Assembly: GCA_022711765.1 (NCBI GenBank)
Contig: JAKLEB010000003.1
Location: 150,781 to 214,780, forward strand
DNA: 64,000 nucleotides
Origin: Candidatus Krumholzibacteriota bacterium
GTDB lineage: Bacteria > Krumholzibacteriota > Krumholzibacteriia > LZORAL124-64-63
Direction: 5' to 3'
The notes beneath the pieces were generated by a model, which was not told the origin of the DNA, searched no databases, and worked only from the letters and a program-made list of their open reading frames with translations. Positions 25,475 through 37,085 of the stretch are shown piece after piece (position 1 is the stretch's first letter; each line of letters starts with the position of its first letter). The position numbers and the translations under genes were made by a program.

Positions 25475-27175
25475 TTACCGGATGAAAATAAGCCGTTTAG
25501 TCACGCTCCAGTTGTCGATTTGGAGCTTGCAGAAATAGGCACCCGAGGCCATGGTGCGCCCCTGCTCGTCTTTGCCGTCCCACTGCGCCTCGTAGGTCCC
25601 CACGCTCGCGAAACCCGCGAAGAGGGTCGCGATCTCGCGGCCCTCGAGACCGTAGACGGTGACCGAGACGGCATGGGTCCCGCCGGCGAACGGCGATGGC
25701 ATCCGGCTATCGATCTCCGCCGCGCTGCCGTCCTCGAGGACGAACGCCTCGGCCGCGGTCGCCGGGACCTGGAACGTCACCCGGGTGCTGGACCGGAACG
25801 GGTTGGGAACGTTGGACAGCAGCTGGGGCGAGAGCTGCAGCCGGCGGTCGAGGTCGGCCGCTGCCTGGGCGCCTGCCGGAGTCGCCCCGTCCGGGTCAGC
25901 ATCGCTCGGCGCGACGACGGAGAGCGCCAGCAGCGCTCGCCGGCCGTCACAGTAGAAGGCCTCGAGCGTCTCGCCCTCGAAAGCGGCCGCCGTCGCGAAG
26001 CGGATCTCGAGCGTGCCGGCGCCCGTCGCGCCGAGCGTCCGGTAGGGATGGCAGGCGTCGGTGCCGGTCGAGGCGTCGGCCGGCCACGTCAGCCGGGACG
26101 TCTGGCCGTCCTCGCCGATCCAGGCCAGACCGCTCGCCGGGCCCAGTGGGCGGTCATCGCACCGGAACAGATCCGGGTCGAAGTCCGCCGATTGCTGGCG
26201 GCCGACGGTGAAGACCAGGCTGAAGCCGCCCGCCGGCTCGTTCCGGAGGCTCGCCACGGGCAGGTCGCCGGCCAGCACCGTGGCCGGGATCGCCGGAGGC
26301 AGCCAGCTCACGCGCCGCCCGGAGACCGGATCGACTGCGCCGTCGCGCAGGTGCGCGGCCTCGCCCAGGTCGCTGACGACCTGGATGCGGGTCGGCCCGG
26401 CGGCCAGCACGAGGACCTGGCTGCCGTCGAGCGGCGGCACCCTCAACCGGTCCTTCTCGTGGCGGACCCGCTCGCCGGTGCGCTCGCGAGGTCGCCCGTC
26501 GAGGAGCGCGATCCCCAGCCAGAGGGTCCGCTCGCCGTCGCGGGGATCGGCGACGCTCGCGACGAACATCGGGCCGGAGGCGCGCGCGGCCGCCCGGGGG
26601 CAGACCTCGCCGACGTGGATCCACGCGGCCGGCTCCGCCAGCGCCAGGCTGAGGGGCTCCACATCGGCGCCGCCGAGCTGGCGATACGAGGCGACCACGA
26701 GGCCCGTCAGGTGACGGTAGGTCCAGTGATAGGTCTCGAGGCGCTGGACGGTCTCGCCGGCGGCGCGGTGCCAGACGGTCATGTCGTGGCTGATCGCTGC
26801 GAAATCCTCGTCGACGAGGTCGTCGCCGTCGTTGTCGGCGCCGTCGAGCGCGTCCTCGTCAGTCTGGCCGTCGCCGTCATCGTCGGCGTCCCGGCTGAAA
26901 CCGCGGCGTCCGCCCCGGTCGCCCTCGCGCGCCTGGGCCGTGAACGGCGGGATCGGCTCGGCATCGTCTCGCGAGCCCTCGACCCCCCAGGTGCAGCCGA
27001 GGACGGTGATCCAGGCGCCGGCCGGCGCCACGCCCACCGTGACGGCGCCGTCGCTGTCGACCCGCGCGAGCACGCCGCCGCCCAGGACGTACTCGGTCAC
27101 GGGACCGGACGCCAGCGTCGAGGACGCGACAGCCCAGAGACAGAGCGCAAGCCACGGTGTCTTGCCGGTACGCAT
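25475..27175 (-). CDS. Exported surface protein with calcium-binding repeat and FlgD-like sorting tail
   Basis: This 566-residue protein has a signal peptide (MRTGKTPWLALCLWAVASSTLA) and a large beta-rich ectodomain I cannot assign. Near residues 110-145 a run of Asp-rich loops, DADDDGDGQTDED and DGADNDGDDLVDED, resembles thrombospondin type-3 or EF-hand-like calcium sites. The C-terminus (VTVYGLEGREIATLFAG, GTYEAQWDGKDEQGRTMASG, AYFCKLQIDNWSVTKRLIFIR) is the FlgD-like/T9SS-type tail common on secreted proteins of FCB bacteria. It is probably exported to the cell surface. The ATG at 27175 follows GAGGAGGG. A C10 tract lies about 31-40 bases upstream in the leader. Confidence 0.82.
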   Translation of the reverse strand: MRTGKTPWLALCLWAVASSTLASGPVTEYVLGGGVLARVDSDGAVTVGVAPAGAWITVLGCTWGVEGSRDDAEPIPPFTAQAREGDRGGRRGFSRDADDDGDGQTDEDALDGADNDGDDLVDEDFAAISHDMTVWHRAAGETVQRLETYHWTYRHLTGLVVASYRQLGGADVEPLSLALAEPAAWIHVGEVCPRAAARASGPMFVASVADPRDGERTLWLGIALLDGRPRERTGERVRHEKDRLRVPPLDGSQVLVLAAGPTRIQVVSDLGEAAHLRDGAVDPVSGRRVSWLPPAIPATVLAGDLPVASLRNEPAGGFSLVFTVGRQQSADFDPDLFRCDDRPLGPASGLAWIGEDGQTSRLTWPADASTGTDACHPYRTLGATGAGTLEIRFATAAAFEGETLEAFYCDGRRALLALSVVAPSDADPDGATPAGAQAAADLDRRLQLSPQLLSNVPNPFRSSTRVTFQVPATAAEAFVLEDGSAAEIDSRMPSPFAGGTHAVSVTVYGLEGREIATLFAGFASVGTYEAQWDGKDEQGRTMASGAYFCKLQIDNWSVTKRLIFIR

Positions 27176-27205
27176 CACGGCCCTCCTCGGGAGCGCCCCC
27201 ACGCC

Positions 27206-27215
27206 GGGGGGGGGG
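27206..27215. repeat. Homopolymer of ten G (ten C in the surface-protein leader)
   Basis: Ten consecutive G on the plus strand read as C10 in the leader of the surface protein, 31-40 bases before its ATG. Homopolymers of this length are prone to slippage. It is outside the coding frame, so any effect would be on promoter spacing or mRNA structure. Confidence 0.8.
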
Positions 27216-27310
27216 CTACGGGCAGCCCGCATAGTACCTCTCGGCGGGCCGGCTGGCAAGGCGCCCACGGCGCGCCGGGCGGCCGCACCGGTGATCACCT
27301 GAAGCAACTC

Positions 27311-27316
27311 ATTATA
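27311..27316 (-). promoter_or_regulatory. TATAAT -10 candidate upstream of the surface protein
   Basis: A perfect TATAAT in the leftward direction lies within an AT-rich island (27305-27330) in the 283-bp gap between gyrA and the surface-protein gene. No good -35 is seen at 16-18 bp. It would give a leader of about 130 bases containing the C10 tract. Confidence 0.4.
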
Positions 27317-27458
27317 TATCATCAACATGAGCCACTCGGCCGTGACCCGTGACCGGCCGGTTGCGCACCCGCGGATGGCGGTCCGTGGACCCACGGCTCC
27401 CCGTCCGCGGGCTGAAGGTCGATCGGGTGACTGGGGGTTCCGGGCGCACCCGGTCTGC

Positions 27459-29987
27459 TCAGGCCGGCTGCTCGTCGTCCGGCGCCTCGCCGTCCGGCAG
27501 CTCGCTGATCTCCGGCGCGTCTGCGGCGGTGTCCGGCGGGATGCTGGCCATGCCCGCGACGGAATCGTCGGGACCGAGGTTGATGATCCGCACGCCCTGC
27601 GTGTTGCGGCCCAGCAGGCTGATGCTCGCCAGGGCGATCCGGATCAGCGTGCCGCCGCGCGTGATCACCATCAGCTCCTCGTCGGGCGTGACCCCGCGCA
27701 CCCCGACCAGCCGGCCGTTGCGCTCGCTGCACTTGATCGTGATCAGCCCCTTGCCGCCGCGGTTCTGCGGCCGGTAGTCGGCGATGGGGGTCCGCTTGCC
27801 GTAGCCGTTCTCGGTGATCGCCAGGATCTCGGTCTCGTCGCTGTCGACGACCACCATGCCGACGACTTCCTCGTGCGTGCCGAGCGCGATGCCGCGCACG
27901 CCGCGCGCGGTCCGCCCCATGGGCCGCGCGTCCGACTCGTGGAAGCGGATCGCCATGCCGTTGCTCGCGGCGAGCACCACGTCGCGGTTGCCGTCCGTCT
28001 CGCGGACGGTCACCAGGCGCTCCCCCTCGAGCAGGTTGATCGCGCGGATCCCGGCCTGGCGCGGGCGGGAGAACTCCGACAGCGGGGTCCGCTTGACCAC
28101 GCCGAGGTTGGTGCACATGAGCAGGAAGTGGTCCTCGCGGAACTCGCGGATCGGCAGCACGGCGTGGACCCGGTCGCCGGGCTGGATCTGGATGAGGTTC
28201 ACGAGCGGCCGGCCCTTGGCGGCCCGGGCGGCCTTGGGGATGCGGTGGACCTTGAGCCAGAAGAGCTGGCCCTTCTGGGTGAGCACGAGCAGGTGCTGGT
28301 GCGCCGAGGCCACGAAGAGCGAATCGACGAAGTCGTCGTCCTTGGTCTGCATCGCCGTGATGCCCTTGCCGCCGCGGCCCTGCTGGCGGTAGGTGTCCAC
28401 CGGGATGCGCTTGATGTATCCCTGGTTGCTGATCGTGACGACCATCGGCTCGTCGGCGATGAGATCCTCGAGGTCGATCTCGCCCTCGTCCTCGACGATC
28501 TCCGTGCGCCGCGGGTCGGCGAAGCCGCCGCGCACCTCGCGGATCTCGTCGGCGACGATCCCGAGCACGAGCGCGCGGCTCGCGAGCACAGCCTTGTAGT
28601 AGGAGATCTTCTCGATCAGCTCGCGGTACTCGTCCTCGATCTTCTGGCGCTCGAGGCCGGTCAGCCGGGCGAGCCGCATGTCGAGGATCGCCTGGGCCTG
28701 GAGATCGCTGAGGCGGAACCGTTCCATCAGGCCGAGCTTCGCGACGTCCGGCGACTCGCTGGCGCGGATCAGCTCCACGATGGCGTCGATGTGGTCGAGC
28801 GCGATGCGGTAGCCCTCGAGGATGTGCGCGCGCTCCTCCGCCTTGCGCAGCTCGAAGCGCGTGCGGCGGACCACCACTTCCTCCCGGAAGGCGAGGAAGC
28901 AGGCCATGGTGTCCCTGAGCGACAGCACGCGCGGCTGGTTGTCCACGAGCGCGAGGTTGATCACGCCGAACGTTGACTGCAGGTAGGTGTGGGCGTAGAG
29001 CTTGTTGAGCACGACCTGGGGGAAGGCGTCGCGCTTGAGCACGACCACGATCCGCATCCCGTCGCGGTCCGACTCGTCGCGCAGATCGCTGATGCCCTCG
29101 ATGGTCCCGCTGCGCACGAGGTCGGCGATGCGCTCGATGAGCGCGGCCTTGTTCACCTGGTAGGGGATCTCGGAGACGATGATCTTGGCGCGGCCGCCGT
29201 CCTCGACCTCGATCTCGGCCTTCGCGCGCACGATCACGCGGCCGCGGCCGGTGGTCACGTAGTCGAAGATCCCCTTGCGCCCGTGGATGACCGCGCCGGT
29301 CGGGAAGTCCGGCCCCTGGACGTGCTGCAGCATCTCCTCCGGCGCCATCTCCGGGTTGGCGAGCAGGGCGAGCAGGCCGTCGCAGATCTCGCCCAGGTTG
29401 TGCGGCGGAATCTTGGTCGCCATGCCGACCGCGATGCCGTCGGCGCCGTTGACGAGCAGGTTGGGCACGCGCGCCGGCATGACCGCCGGCATCTGCCGCG
29501 ACCCGTCGTAGTTCAGCACGTAGTCGACGGTCTCCTTGTCGAGATCCTCCATCATCTCGGTGGCGAACCGCGTGAGCCGCGCCTCGGTATACCGCTCGGC
29601 CGCCGCGGCGTCGCCGTCGACCGAGCCGAAGTTCCCCTGCCCGTCGACGAGGGGGTAGCGGAGCGAGAAGTCCTGCGCGAGCCGCACCAGCGTGTCGTAG
29701 ACCGCCGCGGTGCCGTGCGGATGGTAGTTGCCGGTCGTGTCGCCGGTGATCTTGGCGGACTTGCGGTACGGCTTGCCGGGCTGCAGGCCGAGGTCGTTCA
29801 TCGCCGTCAGCACGCGGCGGTGGACGGGCTTGAGTCCGTCGCGCACGTCGGGCAGGGCGCGCGAGATGATGACCGACATCGAGTACTCGAGGTACGACGT
29901 CTTCATCTTCTCCTCGATGCCCACGTCGACGATGGTGCCGCCGTTGCGCGTGGTGTCGTCGAGGCCCGGATCGCGTTCGTCGCTCAC
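27459..29987 (-). CDS. gyrA: DNA gyrase subunit A
   Basis: This 842-residue gyrase breakage-reunion subunit introduces negative supercoils with GyrB. The N-terminus has [19 protein letters not shown] and [12 protein letters not shown]; the active-site Tyr lies in ERYTEARLT after [10 protein letters not shown]. The C-terminal beta-pinwheel blades follow (for example [11 protein letters not shown] and [15 protein letters not shown]), with an acidic tail. In the quinolone-resistance region the sequence [10 protein letters not shown] has Ala where E. coli has Ser83. The start is GTG. It is last gene of the dnaN-recF-dciA-gyrB-gyrA run. Confidence 0.98.
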   Translation of the reverse strand: MSDERDPGLDDTTRNGGTIVDVGIEEKMKTSYLEYSMSVIISRALPDVRDGLKPVHRRVLTAMNDLGLQPGKPYRKSAKITGDTTGNYHPHGTAAVYDTLVRLAQDFSLRYPLVDGQGNFGSVDGDAAAAERYTEARLTRFATEMMEDLDKETVDYVLNYDGSRQMPAVMPARVPNLLVNGADGIAVGMATKIPPHNLGEICDGLLALLANPEMAPEEMLQHVQGPDFPTGAVIHGRKGIFDYVTTGRGRVIVRAKAEIEVEDGGRAKIIVSEIPYQVNKAALIERIADLVRSGTIEGISDLRDESDRDGMRIVVVLKRDAFPQVVLNKLYAHTYLQSTFGVINLALVDNQPRVLSLRDTMACFLAFREEVVVRRTRFELRKAEERAHILEGYRIALDHIDAIVELIRASESPDVAKLGLMERFRLSDLQAQAILDMRLARLTGLERQKIEDEYRELIEKISYYKAVLASRALVLGIVADEIREVRGGFADPRRTEIVEDEGEIDLEDLIADEPMVVTISNQGYIKRIPVDTYRQQGRGGKGITAMQTKDDDFVDSLFVASAHQHLLVLTQKGQLFWLKVHRIPKAARAAKGRPLVNLIQIQPGDRVHAVLPIREFREDHFLLMCTNLGVVKRTPLSEFSRPRQAGIRAINLLEGERLVTVRETDGNRDVVLAASNGMAIRFHESDARPMGRTARGVRGIALGTHEEVVGMVVVDSDETEILAITENGYGKRTPIADYRPQNRGGKGLITIKCSERNGRLVGVRGVTPDEELMVITRGGTLIRIALASISLLGRNTQGVRIINLGPDDSVAGMASIPPDTAADAPEISELPDGEAPDDEQPA

Positions 29988-30030
29988 GTTGGTCGCCTTC
30001 CCGCTGGATCGGTCGCCGCCCGCCGGGACG

Positions 30031-32319
<2,289 letters not shown>

Positions 32320-32323
<4 letters not shown>

Positions 32324-33468
32324 GGGAGTGCCGTCAGTCTCCCGTCCTCGACCAGCCACCGGCGCGCGGGATCCGGCTCCCAGCCGGCCACGTCGTCGGC
32401 TCGGGCCGTGGCGATGAACACCTGGTGATTCCTGGCGCTCCGCTCCTGGAGACGCCGCGCGCGCTCGCGGTCGAGTTCGCTGAAGATGTCGTCCAGGAAC
32501 AGCACGGGCCGCACCCGTCGCTGCCGGAACACGACGTCGCTCTGCGCGAGGACCAGCGAGATGGCGGCCGTCCGCGTCTCACCCTGGGAGCCGAAGACGC
32601 GCAGATCCCGTTCCCCGAGCCGAACCAGGAAGTCGTCGAACTGCAGACCCGCGAGAGGTCGGCCGCGCCGCAATTCCATCGGCCTAATATAATCAAATTC
32701 CGCGAGAATATCCGCTGCCAATTCTTCATCCGTCGCGCTCGCCAGGCGAGCCGGCGCGAACGCTTGCAGCCGCGGCCGCCACTGGAATTCCAGCGGCGCC
32801 GGCGACCCGGCGAGATCCTGATAGATGGCGTCGGCGTACGGCGCGAGCAGGCTCGACCATTCGCCCCGCCGCCGGCCGATCGGCACGGCGTGAACGGCGA
32901 GGTCGGCGTTCCACGCCGCGAGTTCCCGCGCGGCATCCGCCTCGCGCCGGGCGCCGCGACGGACGTCGGCCAGCAGCCGTCCCTTCTGGCGCAGGGCCCG
33001 CTGGTAGGCCATGAGCGCCGCGAGATACCCTGAATCGAGGCTCGCGAGGCTCTGGTCGGCGAAGCGGCGCCGCGCTTCCGGACCGTCGCGGACCAGCTCG
33101 ACGCTCTCCGGCCGGAAGAACACGGTCGCCAGGCGGCCGACCAGGTCGGCGCGCCGAGTGACGAGCTGGCCATCGATGCGAAACCGCCGTCCGCCCTCGC
33201 GATCCAGCCCGAACTCGTGGTCCTGCCGCACCCCGCTCGCCTGGTCGACCGCGAGCGAGACGTGCAGGTGCTGGTCGGTGAAGCGGATGAGTTCCTCGCT
33301 GCGGGCGCCGCGGTGCGACCGGCCGAACGCGGCGAAATTGAGCGCTTCGAGGAGATTCGTCTTGCCCTGGCCGTTGCTCCCGATGAGGAGGTTGACGCCG
33401 GGCGAGAACTCGTAATCGCCGTCGGCCAGGTTGCGAAAACCCGTGAGTCGCGCCGTGAGGATCCGCAT
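32320..33468 (-). CDS. recF: Recombination mediator RecF
   Basis: This 382-residue SMC-like ATPase helps load RecA at gaps with RecO/RecR. Walker A LIGSNGQGKTNLLEALNF is near 31-48, the ABC-type signature FGSQGETRTAAISL near 300, and Walker B VLFLDDIFSELD near 335. Where RecF proteins usually carry GPHRDD this one reads GLQFDD. Codons around 32681-32725 are strikingly AT-rich. The order dnaN-recF-dciA-gyrB is canonical. Confidence 0.95.
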
Positions 33469-33505
33469 GCTCCGTCCCGTCGCCGCGCGCGGCTCCGTCT
33501 CGCGC

Positions 33506-34633
33506 TCAGTCGCTCGCCAGCCGCAGCGGCATCAGCAGGCAGAGCAGGCTGTCATCGACGGCGCCGTCCTCGCCGATCGGTGTGATCAGGGCTGCGCTCT
33601 GGGGATCGCGGAGGCTCAGCTGGACGGCGTCCACCCGCATGTTCTTCAGGATGTCGATCAGGTACGTGTAGTTGAAACCGATCTCCATCGCCTTGCCGCG
33701 ATAGCCGACCGTGACCTCGTCCTCGGCTCGGCTCCCGTCGGATCCCTTGGCGCTCAGCTCGAGCCGGTCCTTCTCGAGTCCGAGCCGGATCTGGCTGGTG
33801 ATGCGGTCGGCGGTGATCGACACGCGCCGGATCGCCTGCGCCAGCGTCTCGCGATCGACGGTGACGATCCGGTCGTTGCCCTTGGGGATCACGGCGTTGT
33901 AGTCCGGGAACGGTCCCTCGAGCAGCCGCGTGTGCAGGACCGTCGGTCCCGCGCGGAAGCTGAGCTGGGTCTGGCCGAGGAAGATCTCGACCGGCGTCTC
34001 GCCTGCCTGCGCGACGACCCGCGACAGCTGCCGCAGGCCCGCCGTGTCGACGATCATGCTGCGCGTCTCATCGTTGTCCCATTCGAACTTGCGGCGGCTG
34101 CGCGCGAGCCGGTGGGCGTCGGTCGCGACCATCGTCAGGCCTTCGGGGCTGACCTCCCAGAGGATGCCCATGAGCGCCGGCCGCGTCTCGTCGCGCGACA
34201 CGGAGTAGATCGTCTCGCCGATCATCGCGGTGAGCGCGTCGCCGGACGCGGCAAGGCCGTCGCCCTCGATCACCGAGGGGAATGCGGGAAACTCGTCCGG
34301 GTTCAGGCAACTCTCCTCGAGCGCGGCCTTCCCGGCGCGGATGAACAGGCGACCACCGGTGACCGTGACCTGGACCGATCCCGGCGCGAGGCTACGCACG
34401 AAGTTCGTCAGCTTCTCGGCGAGCACGGCCGCCTTGCCGGGCTCGGCGATCTCGACGTCCCCGGTGACGGTGACCATCGAGATGTCGAGATTCGTCACCG
34501 AGAACCGCAGCGCGGAAGCCTCGGCCTCGACCAGGATGCTCCTGAGGATCGGCAACGTGGTCTTGCTGGGCACGACGCCAGCAACGAGGTCGAGCGCCTT
34601 CTGCAGGGCTTCTTGCTGGATCTCGAACTTCAC
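33506..34633 (-). CDS. dnaN: DNA polymerase III sliding clamp (beta subunit)
   Basis: This 375-residue three-domain sliding clamp forms a dimeric ring that tethers Pol III and other DNA enzymes. It starts KFEIQQEALQKALDLVAGVVPSKTTLPIL; internal landmarks are ATDAHRLARSRRKF, LLEGPFPDYNAVIP and the C-terminal LLMPLRLASD, the clamp's usual MPL/MPM-type ending. The start is a GTG at 34633 after GGAGG. It is separated from dnaA by a long spacer with DnaA-box-like sites, and starts the run through recF to gyrA. Confidence 0.98.
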   Translation of the reverse strand: MKFEIQQEALQKALDLVAGVVPSKTTLPILRSILVEAEASALRFSVTNLDISMVTVTGDVEIAEPGKAAVLAEKLTNFVRSLAPGSVQVTVTGGRLFIRAGKAALEESCLNPDEFPAFPSVIEGDGLAASGDALTAMIGETIYSVSRDETRPALMGILWEVSPEGLTMVATDAHRLARSRRKFEWDNDETRSMIVDTAGLRQLSRVVAQAGETPVEIFLGQTQLSFRAGPTVLHTRLLEGPFPDYNAVIPKGNDRIVTVDRETLAQAIRRVSITADRITSQIRLGLEKDRLELSAKGSDGSRAEDEVTVGYRGKAMEIGFNYTYLIDILKNMRVDAVQLSLRDPQSAALITPIGEDGAVDDSLLCLLMPLRLASD

Positions 34634-35082
34634 GATCCCGGCCTCCGGTGGAAGGGGCGGTGACGAATCGGGGAGGGCCGAATGATAGGTGATCCTTCCG
34701 GCGCCATCAAGCGTGTTGCCGAACGGCCCGCCCTCTCCGGGAATCATCGGCTCCGTCTTCTTCTCTGTTGTAGATCTAGATCCTCGTCGAATCCGTAGAG
34801 GGTGAGGATAGGGAGGATAACCCCGTGGCGACGCGCGCGCGGGCGATTTCGCCGCCGAACGCCGTCGGATAGCGCGGGGATAAATAGGGCGGCCGCGCGC
34901 GGTCTGTCCGCAGGCGCCGGAGCTGTCGACCGGAGGCGCCGGTTGTCCGCACGCAATCCGCAACGGTATCCGCGCCCTTATCCCCGGCGCCCGTCGTCGT
35001 CGTCGACCGGCGGGGAAGAAAACGACCCCCGCCGGGAGGGTGCATCCCGACGGGGGTCGCGCGGCGGGCCGGCACGGGCAGG
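34634..35082. other. dnaA-dnaN spacer with TTATCC-type DnaA-box candidates
   Basis: This 449-bp region has no gene. It contains the dnaA terminator at its right end. It also holds repeated TTATCC-like sequences: GGATAA at 34815-34820 (reverse orientation), GGGGATAAAT at 34877-34886 (reverse of TTATCCCC), TTATCCCCG at 34978-34986, and TTGTCCGCA at 34943-34951. These differ from the TTATCCACA consensus by one to three bases. They may be a second, downstream part of a bipartite origin or autoregulatory sites for dnaN. Confidence 0.5.
35023..35059 (-). terminator. Intrinsic terminator of dnaA
   Basis: A 15-bp stem with one mismatch (arms 35023-35037 and 35045-35059, loop of 7) is followed leftward by TTTTCTT, 24 bp after the dnaA stop. 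It implies that dnaN and the genes after it need their own promoter. Confidence 0.8.
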
Positions 35083-36486
35083 TCAACCCCGAGCTCGGTC
35101 CCGACTCTGTTCGGCGAGATCCTTGAGGACCCCGCGAAACTTCGGATCCTGCCTGGCCAGGTTGCCGACCAGGTTGCAGGCGTGCGAGACGGTCGAGTGG
35201 TCACGGCCGCCGAAGGCGCGGCCGATCTGGTTGAGGGAGGCGCCGGTCATGTCGCGGGCGAGGTGCATCGCCACCTGACGGGCCCGGGCCAGGTCCTGGG
35301 TGCGTCGCTTGGACTTGAACTGATCGACGGTGAATTCGAAGTGGCTCGCGACCACCTCCATGACATCGGCGATCTTCACTGGTCCGGTGGAGGTCCCTGC
35401 GAAGTAGGAGGAGAGAACCTCAGAGGCCAACTCCAGAGTGATCTCCTTGCGCATCAGGCTGGCGAACGCCAGCAACCGGATCAGCGCCCCCTCGAGCTTG
35501 CGGATGTTGTCGGTGATGTTGTCGGCGATGTACTGGATCACCTCGTGCGGGATCAGGATCTTGTTCGTCTCGACCTTGCGCTGCAGGATCGCGATCCGGG
35601 TCTCGAGGTTCGGCGGCTGGATGTCCGCGATCAGGCCCCACTCGAACCGCGAGCGGAGGCGTTCCTCGAGCGTCGTGATCTCCTTGGGCGAACGGTCGGA
35701 CGTCAGCACGATCTGCTTCTTGAGATCGTGCAGCGCATTGAAGGTGTGGAAGAACTCGTCCTGGGTCGATTCCTTGCCGGCGAGGAACGACACGTCATCG
35801 ACGAGCAGGACGTCCATGCCTCGGTACTTCAGCTTGAAGTCGGGCGTGCGACCCTGCTGGATGCTCATGATCAGGTCGTTCATGAACTTCTCGGCGGTGA
35901 GGTAGCAGATCTTGGCCGCCGGACTGCGGTGCGCGATCGCGTTGCCGATCGCGTGCATGAGGTGGGTCTTGCCGAGGCCGACCCCGCCGTGGATGAACAG
36001 CGGGTTGTAGAACGTCCCGGGCTGCTTCGCGACGGCGGAGGCCGCCGCGTACGCGAGGTCGGTGCCGCCGCTGACGACGAAGCAATCGAACGTGTAGTCC
36101 GGATTGAGATTCGCGCGCGCCACCGTCTCGGCGGCGCTGGGCACCGCTTCGCCGTCGACCTCGGCGGCGGGGAGGGGCTCGCGAGGTCGCCGCGGGAGAT
36201 CGAGCGGCGGTTCGAAGAGGTCGTCGTCGGCGTCGACGGAATCCGGCCGGACCTCGAGGCCGAAATCGATCGACCTGCCGAAGTAGAGCGAGGCGGCCTC
36301 GTTCAGCGTGTGCAGATGGTGCTCGCTGAACCAGTCGAGGAAGAAATGATTGGGCACCGAAACCCGGCATTCATCGATGCCGCCGACCGGCACGAGGGGC
36401 AAGAACCAGGTGTCGTACGTCTGCTGGTGGACGAGGCGGCGGACGACGCCGAGGATGTCGTGCCAGTAGCTGTCCAAGGGTTCCAT
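35083..36486 (-). CDS. dnaA: Chromosomal replication initiator DnaA
   Basis: This AAA+ initiator, about 467 residues, binds DnaA boxes and melts the origin. Domain I is YWHDILGVVRRLVHQQTYDTWFLPL, domain II an acidic linker, and domain III starts NPDYTFDCFVV with Walker A GGVGLGKTHLMHAIG, Walker B VLLVDDVSFLAGK and sensor residues. Domain IV contains the HTH signature GRDHSTVSHACN. The ATG at 36486 (MEPLDSYW) is chosen by similarity. A TTG at 36498 sits at ideal distance from a GGAG and a GTG lies at 36492, so the true start may be 2-4 codons earlier. Confidence 0.97.
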   Translation of the reverse strand: MEPLDSYWHDILGVVRRLVHQQTYDTWFLPLVPVGGIDECRVSVPNHFFLDWFSEHHLHTLNEAASLYFGRSIDFGLEVRPDSVDADDDLFEPPLDLPRRPREPLPAAEVDGEAVPSAAETVARANLNPDYTFDCFVVSGGTDLAYAAASAVAKQPGTFYNPLFIHGGVGLGKTHLMHAIGNAIAHRSPAAKICYLTAEKFMNDLIMSIQQGRTPDFKLKYRGMDVLLVDDVSFLAGKESTQDEFFHTFNALHDLKKQIVLTSDRSPKEITTLEERLRSRFEWGLIADIQPPNLETRIAILQRKVETNKILIPHEVIQYIADNITDNIRKLEGALIRLLAFASLMRKEITLELASEVLSSYFAGTSTGPVKIADVMEVVASHFEFTVDQFKSKRRTQDLARARQVAMHLARDMTGASLNQIGRAFGGRDHSTVSHACNLVGNLARQDPKFRGVLKDLAEQSRDRARG

Positions 36487-36877
36487 AGACACGGCTTCCA
36501 ATTGATCTCCTGTGGTGATGGGACCCTGGCCGGCGGCCGATGTCCACAACGACGCCGAAACAACATATCCTCAATGACGACAACAGGCTAATTCAATCGA
36601 TCAGTCCACACCATCAAGTTATCAACAGGATTGGGCGCGTTGTGGACAACCCCCAGACGACACCCTGGACCTTATCGCCAGCGGTGGGGAACCTATCACG
36701 GTGCCGGAGGGCCAGCAAGAATATTTTCCCGCGCGGCCCAAGGCCCGATCGTAACCTCATGGAGCCGTGGACGCTACTGTCGCCGACACCGCGGCGGGGT
36801 CTCGCGGGCGCGGGCGGGCCGGGACCGGACGCCCTCTCGGGGCCGCCGCCGCCGCCGAGGATAACCCCAGGAAATTC
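36487..36877. other. Candidate oriC: dnaA-rpmH spacer with DnaA boxes
   Basis: Boxes resembling TTATCCACA cluster here: ATGTCCACA 36540-36548 (7/9), CAGTCCACA 36602-36610 (6/9), TTATCAACA 36619-36627 (8/9), TTGTCCACA in reverse at 36649-36641 (8/9) and TTATCGCCA 36672-36680 (7/9). An AT-rich stretch (about 36560-36600) beside them is a plausible unwinding element. Genes diverge on both sides (dnaA leftward, rpmH rightward), and the rpmH-dnaA interval is a common oriC site. The right part (36700-36870) is GC-rich with no further signal. Confidence 0.75.
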
Positions 36878-36906
36878 TTGACAGTACGCTGGTCTGCGAT
36901 TACCCT
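36878..36906 (+). promoter_or_regulatory. Promoter of the rpmH-rnpA-yidD-yidC-khpB run
   Basis: TTGACA (36878-36883), a 17-bp spacer and TACCCT (36901-36906) give a leader of about 38 bases before the rpmH GTG. The -35 is perfect; the -10 is a fair match. Confidence 0.7.
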
Positions 36907-36950
36907 TTCGCCGCTGAAAGAGCGATGGACGCCAAGAATGGAGCTCGACC

Positions 36951-37085
36951 GTGAAGCGGACTTTTCAACCTAGCAACCTGAAGCGCGCCCACAAGCACGG
37001 CTTCCGCAAGCGGATGTCGACGAGGGCCGGTCGCCTGGTGCTGAAGCGCCGTCGCGCCAAGGGCCGCAAGCATCTGTCCGCTTGA
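36951..37085 (+). CDS. rpmH: Ribosomal protein bL34
   Basis: This 44-residue, very basic large-subunit protein starts [20 protein letters not shown] and ends [13 protein letters not shown]; the whole sequence is the conserved bL34. It starts with GTG after a GGAG. Its stop overlaps the TTG start of rnpA. Its place next to dnaA is one of the most conserved arrangements in bacteria. Confidence 0.97.
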   Translation: MKRTFQPSNLKRAHKHGFRKRMSTRAGRLVLKRRRAKGRKHLSA

